Below are positions 32,738-44,073 of a DNA stretch of 64,000 bases, piece by piece (within the stretch, counting starts at the first letter, position 1; every line of letters starts with the position of its first letter). Under the pieces are notes generated by a model. It had not been told where the DNA came from. It did not search any database and saw only the letters and a program-made list of their open reading frames with translations. The position numbers and the translations under genes were made by a program. Source of the DNA: Amaurobius ferox (lineage: Eukaryota > Arthropoda > Arachnida > Araneae > Amaurobiidae); NCBI GenBank assembly GCA_951213105.1, contig OX578152.1:99529068-99593067 (forward strand). Reading direction: 5' to 3'.

Positions 32738-33118
32738 ACTTCTAATATTCGCGAATATAAGCAGTACGAGTATATTAAAGTATATTAAGTACGAGTATAT
32801 TAAGCAGTACGAGTATATCTTCCCATACAACTTTAGCGCTTATATTTTGACATATATTAATTTAATTATATAATTTTTTGTAAACTTGTTTACAAGCGGA
32901 ACCAGGATAATTTATTCATCAGATCTTTCTGAGAAGATAATTTTGTATAGTAAGAACAGAGATCCTTAAATATCTTTTTAGAAGCATTAATTTAAATATT
33001 TTAATATAATTCTTTAAATAACAATGTCATTTAGAATATTACATGAATTTGCGCATGATGTGAAATTTAAGGTTTTTTTATATTATATACTCTGTACAAA
33101 GAACGAATATGCTGCTAG

Positions 33119-33528
33119 TTATCAATAAAGTAGCTAAAAAAATAAGCAAAGGTTGCAGAGTGTTTTACAGCGTAAAGATATAATGAAAGGCGTGTTTTTT
33201 CTTCAAATACAAAATTGCACATGTGTGTTACTATGCAACTTACACTGAATCAACATGTCCATGCATGAACTTTCTCCGGTCTCAGTTATTACCGATCTCA
33301 GGCATCCACTTCTACTCCATAAATCTTGCATGACGATTTGTTTATCATCTGGTTGTGAATTATTAAATTCAGACATGCAACCTTTTCCCTAGGAGGTATT
33401 AGTTGAGCGCAACATGAAGCATTGTTGCTATCAGTTTGATAAAAAGTATCAAAATCAGAATGTTAAAAAGTTCTAAGAGGGAGATGGGGCACAGCGATTT
33501 GTGCTACCACGTTTTACACAGATAAATT
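33119..33528. other. spacer downstream of receptor gene 1
   Basis: Unique-looking sequence between the Helitron-like 3' end and the receptor stop codon. No gene seen. Confidence 0.5.
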
Positions 33529-34761
33529 CTACAATTTCCACCAGCATAAAATATTTCCAATAATTAATTCCATCACTAACGCAAGTGAGGCCAACATATG
33601 ACCCCCTATAAGAAGGGAAAAAGCCCCTTCAAAATCCGCAAAAGTTAAGTTCCTCACAGAACGATTTTCTTCCTCATCGTTCGCGTACAGCTTTCGATTT
33701 CTGAGAGATTTAATAAATGCACTATTCTGCACAATTTTCTTATGCAAACCAGAAGCCCAAACACGGCTGATCACCCGGTCCAACCCAGCTTTGCAGCAAA
33801 AATTTTTCTTTACTGCAAGTGCAGGAAGTGCCGGGAAAAACGAATCTTTCGATACAAAATACCTGCCTGTCAAGGGCATAAAATGTTGGGTTCGCCCTAT
33901 AAATGCTGGATTTATGTCGGTTCTAGAATCTCGCAAAAATTCTTCGACATCATTAGTGCCTTTTGCATTGTTTTGAAGAAGATTGTTCCCTATGATCTTC
34001 ACACTTGGCTCCTTTGATTCAAGTAAAGCGTCAATTATAAAGCTACCTGAATAAGTGGTGCACTGATATTTTCCATTAGTTACTGCAGCCGATAAATCCT
34101 GAATCGTACGAACTCCGCTCAATGGCGGAAACGTCAGGAATGACAGAAGAAAGGCGGAATAACAGCTGCTCAAAAAGGCCATTCCGACCATCCAGAAAAC
34201 GGTCAGCAGATATTGACTCGATTTTTTAAGATGTAACTTCACTGTTTGCCTCAAGAAGATGCTATACGTAACAAAAATTAGTTTCTGAAAGCTGTATTTC
34301 TTTCGTAGCAGTGCGTAGAGTAAAAGAGGGATTGCAATAAGACATAGTATAAGTGAAATCCACACATAGAAAGAAAACGGATAGAGAAATGTTGTAAGCT
34401 GCGGTACATATTCAGGCTTTCTTGTGATAAAAGTAACACTAAAGACATTGAAAGGATAAGTGAAGGATACTGCATGGGTTCTCGGCTCTGTAATACTTAA
34501 AAAACCAATTAGGATGTTTGTGTCCGCTCGTTGCATCATTCCCATCATTCCTGTCCAACTGCCATTTGGCATACACCTCCCGAATTGTCCATCATAAGGG
34601 GGTAGAAATTCGTAGGAAAATTTTAGAACTCGTGCAAGAAATTCTATAAGTTGTATATCGCCACCGTCGAATATCTTTTTGCGAATTGCAAAAGTTTCGT
34701 TGATGTTAACTGATACCGATGTCTGTTGTGCAATGACTTTCAAAAATTTCGGAAACTTCAT
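33529..34761 (-). CDS. divergent ionotropic receptor 1 (iGluR-like ligand-gated channel)
   Basis: 410 codons, uninterrupted. I start at ATG 34761 (MKFPKFLKV) because the paralog has Met at the same aligned place. The frame stays open upstream to a possible acceptor at 34858. It has the short ionotropic-receptor layout without an amino-terminal domain: ligand-binding S1 at residues 1-125 (GSWTGMMGMMQR at 68; LSITEPRTHAVSFTYPF at 88, with Arg94 at the usual ligand-carboxylate position), M1 about 130-152, pore region and M2 about 184-211 (CYSAFLLSFLTF), S2 with YQC...GSFIIDALLES, and M3 about 378-402. It is probably a chemosensory cation channel. No signal peptide is visible, so a 5' exon may be missing. 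Confidence 0.85.
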   Translation of the reverse strand: MKFPKFLKVIAQQTSVSVNINETFAIRKKIFDGGDIQLIEFLARVLKFSYEFLPPYDGQFGRCMPNGSWTGMMGMMQRADTNILIGFLSITEPRTHAVSFTYPFNVFSVTFITRKPEYVPQLTTFLYPFSFYVWISLILCLIAIPLLLYALLRKKYSFQKLIFVTYSIFLRQTVKLHLKKSSQYLLTVFWMVGMAFLSSCYSAFLLSFLTFPPLSGVRTIQDLSAAVTNGKYQCTTYSGSFIIDALLESKEPSVKIIGNNLLQNNAKGTNDVEEFLRDSRTDINPAFIGRTQHFMPLTGRYFVSKDSFFPALPALAVKKNFCCKAGLDRVISRVWASGLHKKIVQNSAFIKSLRNRKLYANDEEENRSVRNLTFADFEGAFSLLIGGHMLASLALVMELIIGNILCWWKL

Positions 34762-34841
34762 AATCTTTGCAACAAAACTGTTAAGTTTTTGCCAACACTG
34801 ATATGTTAAACCCCGTTCGCAATGAAGTAAACTAGAAGTTT

Positions 34842-34875
34842 TTACGAAGAAATGATTCTGAAAGTTAGCAAACAC
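34842..34875 (-). other. possible 3' splice site upstream of receptor 1
   Basis: CTAACTTTCAG|AATC on the minus strand (CAG at 34860-34858), in frame with the receptor. If used, the coding exon would begin at 34857 and add 32 residues. Confidence 0.3.
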
Positions 34876-35229
34876 TTATCACAATGTACCAGTATAATAG
34901 TGCTAGTGCTGTACAATTGATGCAAAATTACAGAATTTAAAAATGATGAAGCGAACGAGTCACAGCTTTTTCTAACATATACACCACTGCAAAACAGAAT
35001 AATAGATATAGTTTTCTTGTGACGCATGTCTGGTGTAACCATTTTACTGTTGACGTCAGATATACCTATAAAGGTCAAATCTGTGGTCATACTTTCAGCC
35101 GCATCGATTAGAAGCCGCTACAATATGCCTGGCAATTTGAGATTATATGAAAGCTATATATTTCTCTGTATTCTCAGAAACAAGTAATTAGAAAAATCTG
35201 TACAAAGTGGTTCCCAAAATCTTTGACGC

Positions 35230-36015
35230 ATCTGTCACAATGTCCTGCTACAGACAGACCTGTAACTTGAAACAATGTCACTTATTCGCTTCGCATTTGA
35301 ATATACCTATTATTTTATTATAATTATTCACAATGACTTTCTAAAAATTTTATCATTAACGAACGGCAAATACCTTTAAAATACTCTTTTATTACTGTCA
35401 AACTTTGTTTATACTGTTAAATAACTGTCTTAGCATACAGACGGGCCAGTAACTTGGAATTCTGTCACTTATTCAGATTACATTTGAATATATCTATTAT
35501 TTTATTACAATTATTCACAATAACTTAATGAAATTTCCAAATCTTAAACATCAACGAACGGTATATGCCTTTAAAAAAAACCGATTATTACTGCCACACT
35601 TTGCTTGCACTATTAAACAACTGTCTTGTATACAGACATTCTTTTAACTTGGAATGCTATCACTTTTTCACATTGCATTTGAATATATCTATTATTTTGT
35701 TACAAGTACTCACAATAACTTTCTAAAATTTCCAAAAAATTATCATTAACGAACGGCAAATACTTTTAAAAAACTTTCTATAATTATTGTCACACTCTGC
35801 TTGCACTGTTAAACAACTGCCCTAGTATACAAACAGACCTGCAACTTGGAATGCTATCGCTTATTCACATTGCATTTGAATATGTCTATTATTTTATTAC
35901 AATTGTCCACAATAATTTTATAGAAATTCCAAGACTTCATCATTAACGAACAGCAAATACCCTTAAAAACTTTCAATAGTTTTTGTCAAAACGTCTCAAA
36001 TTTTACTTGCACTGG
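35230..36015. repeat. 196 bp tandem repeat, four units
   Basis: Landmarks ACTGTCTTAGCATACAGAC, ACTGTCTTGTATACAGAC and ACTGCCCTAGTATACAAAC are spaced 196 bases apart, with a more diverged first unit. Each unit has TTGAATATATCTATTATTTT and ATCATTAACGAACGGCAAAT. The array lies 0.4-1.3 kb upstream of receptor 1. Confidence 0.85.
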
Positions 36016-37560
36016 TTAAGAAAACTAGGCCTTTCTCATCTCAGAATCTTTCATCTCGGAATCTTGTAGTCTGTTACAATGTTACAGTATATTACAATGT
36101 TACAGACCTGTTGGCTCTTTCGTGAGAACAGGTATCAAACATGTATCAAACAGGTTTCACCAAAATTTTAGTGGTAGTGCAACACCAGTAACGTGTCAAT
36201 GTTCTGCTCGTATATATTATCACACGTGACTGGCACAACCAGAAAAAGAACAAATATTTGTAATCTCAGTAATTTTAAACTGTATTTATCATAATATCTC
36301 GCAAAGACCTGTAATTCCAATTCATGTTTCTGATTTAAAGGAGCAGTAGCCATAAACGGATGAATTTATTTCTAGTCTCTCAACAAAACAGTGGTATAAG
36401 TCCAAGTTTAGTTTTAGAATAATATAACAAAATTAATATTTCTACCTCTGCTATACACCACCTGCACTTTCCGGCTTAGATTTCGGACTTTTTACACTTT
36501 ATCTCATGTGGTACGAAAACTTCGTATTCTGAAAGTATTTTAATTTTTACAAACATCTCACAAATATTTTTATGTGACATATACAATATTTAAGCTACTG
36601 AGGAACTTCATTGCACTATCTTTTCAAATCGCTTCGTATCACATGTTTTAGCCAACTTTTACTTGGATATATACTGAGAGAAAATTGAATAACTATTTTG
36701 ATCATCTGTTCTTCAACTCAGTAAACCAACAACTAACTATAATTCAGCTAACAATCGACAGGTCATTACCTCTTGCAAAAAATACTCTCAAACCATACGT
36801 AAAACAATCGTGCTTGGAATTTATTAACACGTGGCGTAAATTTGATGACAAGTGGTTTAGTTTACGTTAATTGAAATATTTCGTGTTAAGAGAGCATGTG
36901 TCTTCGGTTAAGACGTCGCGACACTTCAATAAAAAATAATAAATGTATATTTGATCACGAACAATTTGTAAGGATTGTACAAAGATAAAAGTAATGGAAT
37001 AACATAAATTGTATCGCGTCGAGTTTCAAAAAATAACCTTGACGAATATCAACTCGTGACTTCAATCTACGTGCGTGACTGGTTAATAACTTTCACGTAA
37101 TTATTATTCTGTTTATCATTTTAGAATGTCTAACCCAAGCAAAAATTGCAATTTAATCAATTTTTCCATTATTGATTTCATACTTGTGTGCAGGTTGTGT
37201 TCCCTTAAATAACTGGATATTTGTCTTATTACCCAAGGTTAGAAAAACGCCCCCTCACCGGGTGACATTTTATGTTAACTGAGTTTCTATTTATGTGAGA
37301 GCATTTAGATATATATATAGAGAGAGCAAATAGAAAACTTGCCCCCCCCCCCCCGACTAAAATTTCATTCGCCCCGTACCCTCCCCCCTCCGGCCATAAA
37401 GTCCTGAAAGGAACACTGGTACTTGGACTGGGCGTGGTTTTCGGCCAAACGATTTTAAGATAGCGACCCTAGTTAAGTGATAGAGTGGGGGTCAAAATAA
37501 TAGAAACAATCTTGAAATCCTCTGATTTTTCATGAAAAGTTATAAAAGAACATATCTTAG
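36016..37560. other. spacer between repeat array and TIR element
   Basis: No gene I can support. A minus frame at 36353-36168 has a hydrophobic stretch (LLRLQIFVLFLVVPVTC) that could be a signal-peptide exon for receptor 1, but no splice logic ties it in. A poly-C run at about 37341-37354 is the other notable point. Confidence 0.4.
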
Positions 37561-37635
37561 TCTATAATAATAAAATGCAATGTTTGTCTGTGTGTTCGCT
37601 ACACCAGTAGAACAATAACCAAGTCGCGCTAGGTT

Positions 37636-37890
37636 ATGAAATTTAAAAGAGAGGTGAGGTGGGGGAAAAAGGGGACGGGGAGAGAGATAGAAGAAGAGAG
37701 AGACAGAGGGAGAGCGAGAGACAGGGGGGAGAGAGAGACAGAGGAAGAGAGAGAGGCAGAGGGAGAGACAAAGACAGAGGAAGAGACAAAGACAAAGGAA
37801 GATACAAAGACAGAGGGAGAGAGAGACAGAAGGAGAGAGAGACAGGGGAGAGAGAGACAGAGGGAGAAAGAGAGAGAGAGCAAACGCATT
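37636..37890 (+). repeat. purine-rich GA tract
   Basis: About 250 bases almost only of G and A on the plus strand (GAGAGAGACAGA units). All three long frames through it are low-complexity artefacts. It could form triplex DNA. Confidence 0.9.
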
Positions 37891-38014
37891 GTGATTCTAT
37901 CTTAGCTGCAACAGCTATCGGATAGACGTGTATATCTGTTGTTTTCATGACACACAATTTCCACTCGTTAAATTGTTGAGGCTAAAACTTACCAGGAACC
38001 ACTATTCACTATGG

Positions 38015-38215
38015 CTTTAAATTGTGGCAGCAGCCGACCCTGCTCCTGCCAAAGACATCGATCGAAGATGCTAGGAATCAGTACCCGAATTATAAGTTCG
38101 GAGTGGAAACTAGCTTTTGCTGTAACCTTGTAATGTCGGTCTTGTAAGCACGGGGCCCGCAGTTCGAGTCTGGCTTGGGACCATCTACATCAATTCCTAC
38201 AATAGTGAACTTGAC
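38015..38215 (+). repeat. duplicated block, copy 1
   Basis: It shares AAAGACATCGATCGAAGATG, CTAGGAATCAGTACCC, AATGTCGGTCTTGTAAGCAC and a B-box-like GTTCGAGTCTGGC with 38440-38620. It may be a tRNA-derived SINE-like sequence, but the A box and tail are unclear. Confidence 0.6.
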
Positions 38216-38439
38216 GTTTGAAGCACGCAACCAACACGAGATGGCAACACCACACTGAACCAGAGGCGCCGACCACTCGCTTCCTGGTTGACCACGAGTG
38301 ACCTTACGACGCCTAAGGTACGACACGCCTCCCGGCTATTCAGCCCTCAACTGAGTTTCGGGATGGGGACGCGACATGTGTTTTCTGGATGACTCCCCTC
38401 CTCGTCAAAATTCGACCGGGCTTCTCATCAGGGGATGGA

Positions 38440-38620
38440 GTGTGTGGCAACAGCCGATTCTGTTCTGCCAAAGACATCGATCAAAGATGCTAGGAATCAG
38501 TACCCAGTTCGGAGTCAAAGTTAGCTTTTGCTCTAACCTTATAATGTCGGTCTTGTAAGCACCGGGTCCCGAGTTCGGGCCTGGCTCGGGACTAGCAACA
38601 TCAATTCCTATAAAATTTTG
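38440..38620 (+). repeat. duplicated block, copy 2
   Basis: The second unit, about 425 bases downstream of the first, with the same ordered blocks and a B-box-like GTTCGGGCCTGGC. Confidence 0.6.
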
Positions 38621-40948
38621 CCTGTCATTGTCTTTTGTGATAAGTTTTTATTCTTTGGATTTTGAACTTTAACGGGCAAGCGCGTATTATACCCGCTATA
38701 AGAATGTACTCGTTTTTGGGGAATAAATCAAGAACTGGAGCAGCTAAAAAGTATACATTTAATATGCCGTTATCTTTTGTGCTATATATATTTTGAATTC
38801 TAAACCTTACCGGTTCAGTCCGTTTTGGGCTCGCAATAGTAAGGTTGGAAATGACTTGAGAACCCCAGAGCAGCTAGAAAGCTCAAGTTAGGTATATCTT
38901 TCCTTTATCATTGTATACTTTAAATTTTCTGATGTTAAACCTTACTAGTTCAGCAATTCTGGGCCCACAATAGGCAGTTACATGTTTTGAGGAATAACTC
39001 AAGAACTGAAGCAGCTAGAAAGCTTAAATTAGGCATATTAAATTAGGGAATTATTCGTAAGCAAAACGTTCAATTCAGCACTGTAGAAATAAAATCATTA
39101 TTAAAAACTCGTATTTCAAAAAAAAAAAAAAAGAAAAACTTAAAATGAATGCTTCCATCAAAAGATGTCCAGCCAGTTACAGTGCAGCGATATGCAGTGT
39201 AGTCCGTGTTGGGCCTGGGGGTCAGACCATCTTACAAATTGACGTACACAGTCATTGAAGACCTCTAGTGCTAGATGGCCCAACTCCTCACTGTTTAGTG
39301 ACGCAAGAACGTTTAACCTTGAAAACTTTTAATATTCGACGACTCAAACCGCCCCGTTACTGTATAAGGTGCCGGCCCCTATTTAGTGCAAGAACTGTCA
39401 GAACTGCAAGGACCAGTCAGAAACCCATGGATGTTTCAGGCACGTGATTGTGATTGGATGGCTATTTTCATTGGATTATTCTCTATGTTGATTGAAATGC
39501 TCTCAATCCAAAACGGCTCTCAAACCTACCGGGGTCGACGCCCGTTAGGCCTGTCCAACCCTGTTATTAACCTTTTTTTCACAGTGAGAACTATGACCAA
39601 GGGCGCAGAGACAGCGAGGAGAAAAGGGATGCATTGCATAAAGACCTGCGCCGCATAAACAGTCAATGATAAAAAAGCTAATAACTTATAGGGAGTATTA
39701 AGGATTGCAATATGGCCTTTAAAAATACGCCCAGTTACCAAATGAGAACGAACATTAAAATAAAACTCCAAATTGAGTTTAATTTAAAATACTTATCCAT
39801 GTTATTTTATGCAATCAAACTATTATGGCGGCAATCCTTCAGATAAATTGACGAACATGAAACTTTCTTGAACTTGACAGAGGCTCTAAAATTTACGCAC
39901 GACGCATGCGCAACACCTCCGAACAGACGAATAAAAGCAAGCCCAGAACGTTTTCAGTTCATTCTTATTTCTGACTAGCCACTTTCGGCGACCAGCCTGT
40001 TCGCTACCCTTGAAAATTCTGACAGTGGCAAATCCGTTGGCGCCATAAACAATTTAAAAAATATATAAATTTATAAACGTGTAAATACACTTAATACGTA
40101 ATGTTATAAAAAGAGAAAGATAAGTTTATGTTCTTAAAAGAACAATAATGAAGTAAAATAAATTCTTATCTTGATACGGATAAACCGCTCCAATGAAACT
40201 GCTAACACAACAAAGTGGAAGGTTTGGGTTGAGTTGTAACAAAAAATGACGTTTTTAAAAAATTAATAAATGCATTTCAAGCAAATTGAAATTTAAAATG
40301 AAAAATAATTTATTTCGAAAATATAATTTATTCCAATAAAATGAATGAATAATTTATTCAAATAAAATGGATGGTTTGTTTTAGTTTAATGACGTACATT
40401 CCTTATTTGGCAGGCACAAATATCGAATCAGAACCGTGACGTCAGAACTTCCCCTCTCCTCCACCATAGGAACACCGTGCGGCTGCACGCGCATGTGGGT
40501 GAAAAATCGATCCCTTCTTTTGCGGTTTGGCCGAGAAATTGAAAATCATTGATTCCTTAAAATCCGGATCATGCGGCTACTTTTTCTCATTTCTTGACCG
40601 GATTGGGCTTGTAAGAAAGCCTGATCTTTGAACTTTCTAAAAATGTAAATTATTAGTCGAAGTTGTTGGTACTTTTCCCGACGCGAGGATTTAAAAACGA
40701 AAGTACGTTTTTTGAGCCAAAAGAGACTTTTGTTCTAAAATCTTTAAAAAGTATTAGAATTTATCTCTGAGATTTGAAATTGATATATTTTTACTCGCAA
40801 TTGTCTGCTCTTTCCGGTCGTGTGATTTGTTTTCTTCTACGACGTCTGGATGGTGGAGATAAATGGGGAAAAAACGGTCGAAATCTCATAAAACATTAAA
40901 TAACAAAAAAATAATTCAATTTTAAAAAATCGGTTTTCACGTGTCACC
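38621..40948. other. intergenic, no gene supported
   Basis: Three diverged copies of an AATAACTCAAGAACTG.AGCAGCTAGAAAGCT block (about 38720, 38860 and 38990) form a loose ~130 bp repeat. The 39890-40050 part has a promoter-like ATAAAAGCAAGCC and a TTGGCGCCATAAAC that resembles a retroelement primer-binding site, but no LTR pair or gag/pol is seen. Confidence 0.4.
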
Positions 40949-41506
40949 CCCCCCCCCCCCCTCCGGGTCTCCGATTGCCAAATTTCGTAGTTCTGCGACG
41001 CGCGGTCGCTGAGCCTTTAGTGTATAAGACAGACAGACAGACGTTGCCTTTTATTATATAGATAGATGGCTACGTGTACACGCAGTATAATGCAGCACAG
41101 TTTTAGTTATATTTTTGTAAATAAAGTTGTCTTTTATGTATGCCCTTCTGCTAAATACGATTCTACATCGCATCTTCGCCATACTCTATTTAATAGGTTA
41201 AATAGAGAAAACGAAGAAAGAGAAAGATAGAGAAAACGAATTTGAGTTTGCAGGGGAAGTCATGTGCTGCCGACATCAGATTTATTTTCCCTAACGCACA
41301 CACGGGAAAAGTATGTTGTAACAGTGCCGAAAATTAAAGTTCAACTTTGCCACAGATTTACTTGCTTTAAACATACCTGAACTTAACTCGAATTCAATTA
41401 CGTCACAGTAATTGTACAATGAAATTGAGATGTTTTAGATTTTACATTTTTAATTTCATAAAGTCGTTGAATTAATTAACCTGCAAACCTATTAGCAAAG
41501 GTCATA

Positions 41507-42243
41507 CAGAGGGTCCATGAGAAAGTGCACTACCTTTATAAGGAAACATCTATGGGTATATACGTTGCGTTTATAGTAAAGTGCTATAGTAAAGTGTCCG
41601 GTCAAATAAAAGTGAGTACAGCGTCTCTAGTGAAGAATTTAAAAAGTTAGGAAAACGAACTCGGCAACAAAGTGAAATAGACAAAAAAAGACAATTACAA
41701 AGTTGTTGAGCCGTATCTAGTGAGCAGGGATCGACCCTAAAACTGTTGCTGGAGGAATATATTTGACGCAGTATGGTTGGTGGCGAATTACTGTCATATT
41801 TATTAATGACACAATAAACAAAACGTTCATATGCAAGAATATAGATAGTATGGTCTGTCTTTTATCTCGCAGATGAGAAAAGCGTCAGTGGCATTCTTTG
41901 AAACATTGTGAATAGTTTGATAACATTTAACATTATTGTGGCGTGGCTGCGCATCTTCGAACTGATTGAATATGACGTATTTATTACCTTCCGGAAGCGT
42001 GTTTTGCTCATTCCTGGTACCTACTCCCACTAAATATAGAATGTTCTACAACTTTGTAATTGGAATTTTCGTCTATCTTGCTTTATTGTTTAGTTCGTTA
42101 TACTAACTTTTTAAATTCTCTGTTAGGGGTGCTGTAATCACTTTTATTCGATTGGGTATGGTCAGTTTACTATAGATAAATCAAACTTATAGATCTTTCC
42201 TTACAAAGTTATTGGGTGCTTAAGGACTTTCCTAGGAACCCTG
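41507..42243. mobile_element. long-TIR MITE (TA-flanked)
   Basis: The ends are CAGAGGGTCC and the inverse GGAACCCTG, each bordered by TA. The arms extend ~170 bases and include ATAAAAGTGATTACAGC. The inner 400 bases are non-coding. A scrap of the arm recurs at about 7495-7550. A Tc1/mariner-mobilised MITE is likely. Confidence 0.75.
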
Positions 42244-42381
42244 TATATTTATCGATATGTTAGTATATGTACCTGACGTGGATCTGGATTCAATATATCG
42301 TGATTTCAAATTTATCGATTTCTAAAAGCATTCTAAGCCATATTTATATGGAAAAAAAATTCCATGCTCTATAAAAAATGA

Positions 42382-43093
42382 ACAAGAAAGATCAATCATG
42401 CTTAAAGCATTGATTATGAAACACTTTCCAACTTCAATGCAATTTTATTTAAACATGTCTAAAATGCAATACATTCCTCGGTAATATTTTAAAACTTATC
42501 ACAATACTACATTAATTTATTATATTTGAAAACTTCATCGAAAAAAATGAACTTCATTTAAATGACGGCATTGAAGTATAAATTGCCTGGTTTAAACATC
42601 TCTAAAATGCGATACATTCCTCGATAATAATTTTAGAATCATCATAATACTACGATAATTTATTATATTTGAAAACTTCATCGAAAACAAATGAACTTTT
42701 TCAAAAGACGTCATCGAAATATAAATCAGCTGGCTCTAAAACTACTGAATATATTTCGCTGAATTTTTTTTTATATATTTTATGGAACAATTTAAATATT
42801 ACCTAAAATTTTCGAAGCAATTTGTGAATTTAAATCCGCTTAAAAAATATTTGAAAAATTAGGTCCCATAGGGCTCAAAGTATTTCATTTTTTCAACCCG
42901 GGTTCAATCCAAAACTAATTGGGTGATATTATTTATTTGTATTCCCATAGGTCCTACAGACCGTCTGAACAACATACCAAAATTTCATTTTGATTAAGTC
43001 ATTTTTACGGCAGTTATCGTGCTAACGGACAGACAGACAGACAGGCAGAATGAACAAAGTCATAAACACTTTTCAACTTTCTTGTAAAGTGTT
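42382..43093 (+). repeat. HPE repeat copy I, internally deleted
   Basis: Both ends are present, but the TATA box, short-ORF cassette and CACGTG palindromes are gone. The junction is near 42736, where the GGCTC block joins AAAACTACTGAATATATT. It is flanked by unique DNA, which helps define the ends. Confidence 0.85.
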
Positions 43094-44073
43094 AAAAAAG
43101 AGTTTTGGAAGTACAGTTGTTTTCCTATAAAGAATTAGATTTACAGACAGATCTACAAATGCAAATAATAAAATATTCCGGTTTGCTTTGCAATTTACTA
43201 AAAATAGAAAGTTTGGTGATCATATGGTAAAACAAAGCAGCTGAAATAAACATCTAAAGTTTTCCTGTAACTTTTATATTGGTGAAACATCAATGTAACA
43301 AAATTGTAAATTACATGGTTTAAAAATAATTTGAACAAAATAAACAATGACTTAAGAAGCTCAAAATAATATCCGTAATTCCACTTAGTTTTTGTAAAGT
43401 TTAAACATGAGCAGTATGTCTTTATGAAGGACTATTACGAAATTTCAAAGATTTTTATTGCTGAAAGAAAATTTGAGTTCTCTCATTAAAATTTCAGGAA
43501 CACGTTCTGTCCCACCAAGTGGTAATATCCGATTCCATACCTGCAAGTGCATATCATACTTAACGTGACAATCTCCGGTTTTCATGAGTGTGTAGTTCAG
43601 CCTCGAAGATAGCTAAGGACTTGAGTATTTTTTTTCTCTGTAATACGAGCAAAGGGGGAGAAAATTTACAATCAGTGCTGTAACATTCGAGAAAAGCGAT
43701 CTTTAAAATGCCACTTTTTCCGATTTCAACCAGCCTTTTTTGTCTTCACTGTTGACGGAAAGTCTTCGCCACTGAGCCGATTATAATGAACATACTGTTC
43801 TTATAAAAGTTGAAGATACATTTGATTTAGAATTTCCAAAATTGAAAAAACTCGGCTATTAAAATACAATTTGAAATGCCTGCTATATATCATTGTTGCA
43901 TAATCATGCTGATAAATACTTCTACGAAAAGAACTGGAATCTCATAAAAACTCCACTTCACACTGTTCCATTCACATTGCTTGCGAAAACATACCATAAA
44001 CTATTTTGAAATCTCATAACTTTTTTGGAAAAAGTTTTAGATGTATTTTTTTGTACTTTGCCAGCAATTTTCT
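43094..44073. other. spacer, no gene seen
   Basis: Moderately AT-rich, without long frames, repeats or promoter motifs that I can support. Confidence 0.5.

Larger units (their letters stand above)
19252..33118 (+). mobile_element. Helitron-like element split by the Polinton
   Basis: The left end reads A|TCTATATAAACAAAATTG. It is followed by TGTCTGTGTGTTTGTCTC and an ACGGCTGAACAAAATTTGATG block, the layout of many animal Helitron 5' ends. The right end has a short imperfect CTGT/GAACG stem (clean as CCGT...ACGG in the second copy near 57000), then ATATGCTGCTAG|T. The TC start, hairpin before CTAG and insertion between A and T are Helitron hallmarks. No Rep/helicase frame is seen, so it is non-autonomous. 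Two diverged internal direct repeats lie at about 19650-20130 and 20160-20480. Confidence 0.65.
37561..41062. mobile_element. possible 3.5 kb TIR element
   Basis: The left end TCTATAATAATAAAATGCAATG followed by TTTGTCTGTGTG is mirrored at the right by GACAGACAGACGTTGCC and TTTTATTATATAGA. The arms are imperfect and short (~35 bases). Inside are a purine-rich tract, a duplicated ~190 bp block and poly-C 40949-40965. No transposase frame is seen. The left end also resembles a Helitron start, so the class is uncertain. Confidence 0.35.

Noticed and set aside
32624..32830. Cys/Val-repeat frame at the right Polinton edge
   Set aside because: A translation of the CA microsatellite.
34842..35090. 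82-codon frame upstream of receptor 1 as a 5' exon
   Set aside because: No paralogous counterpart and no donor consistent with the receptor frame.
37636..37957. Arg/Glu-rich and Ser/Leu-rich frames over the GA tract
   Set aside because: All frames are open only because the sequence is nearly pure purine; low complexity and no homolog-like motif.
39890..40050. LTR retrotransposon promoter and primer-binding site
   Set aside because: ATAAAAGC and TGGCGCC are suggestive, but no matching second LTR, gag, pol or polypurine tract is visible in the window.
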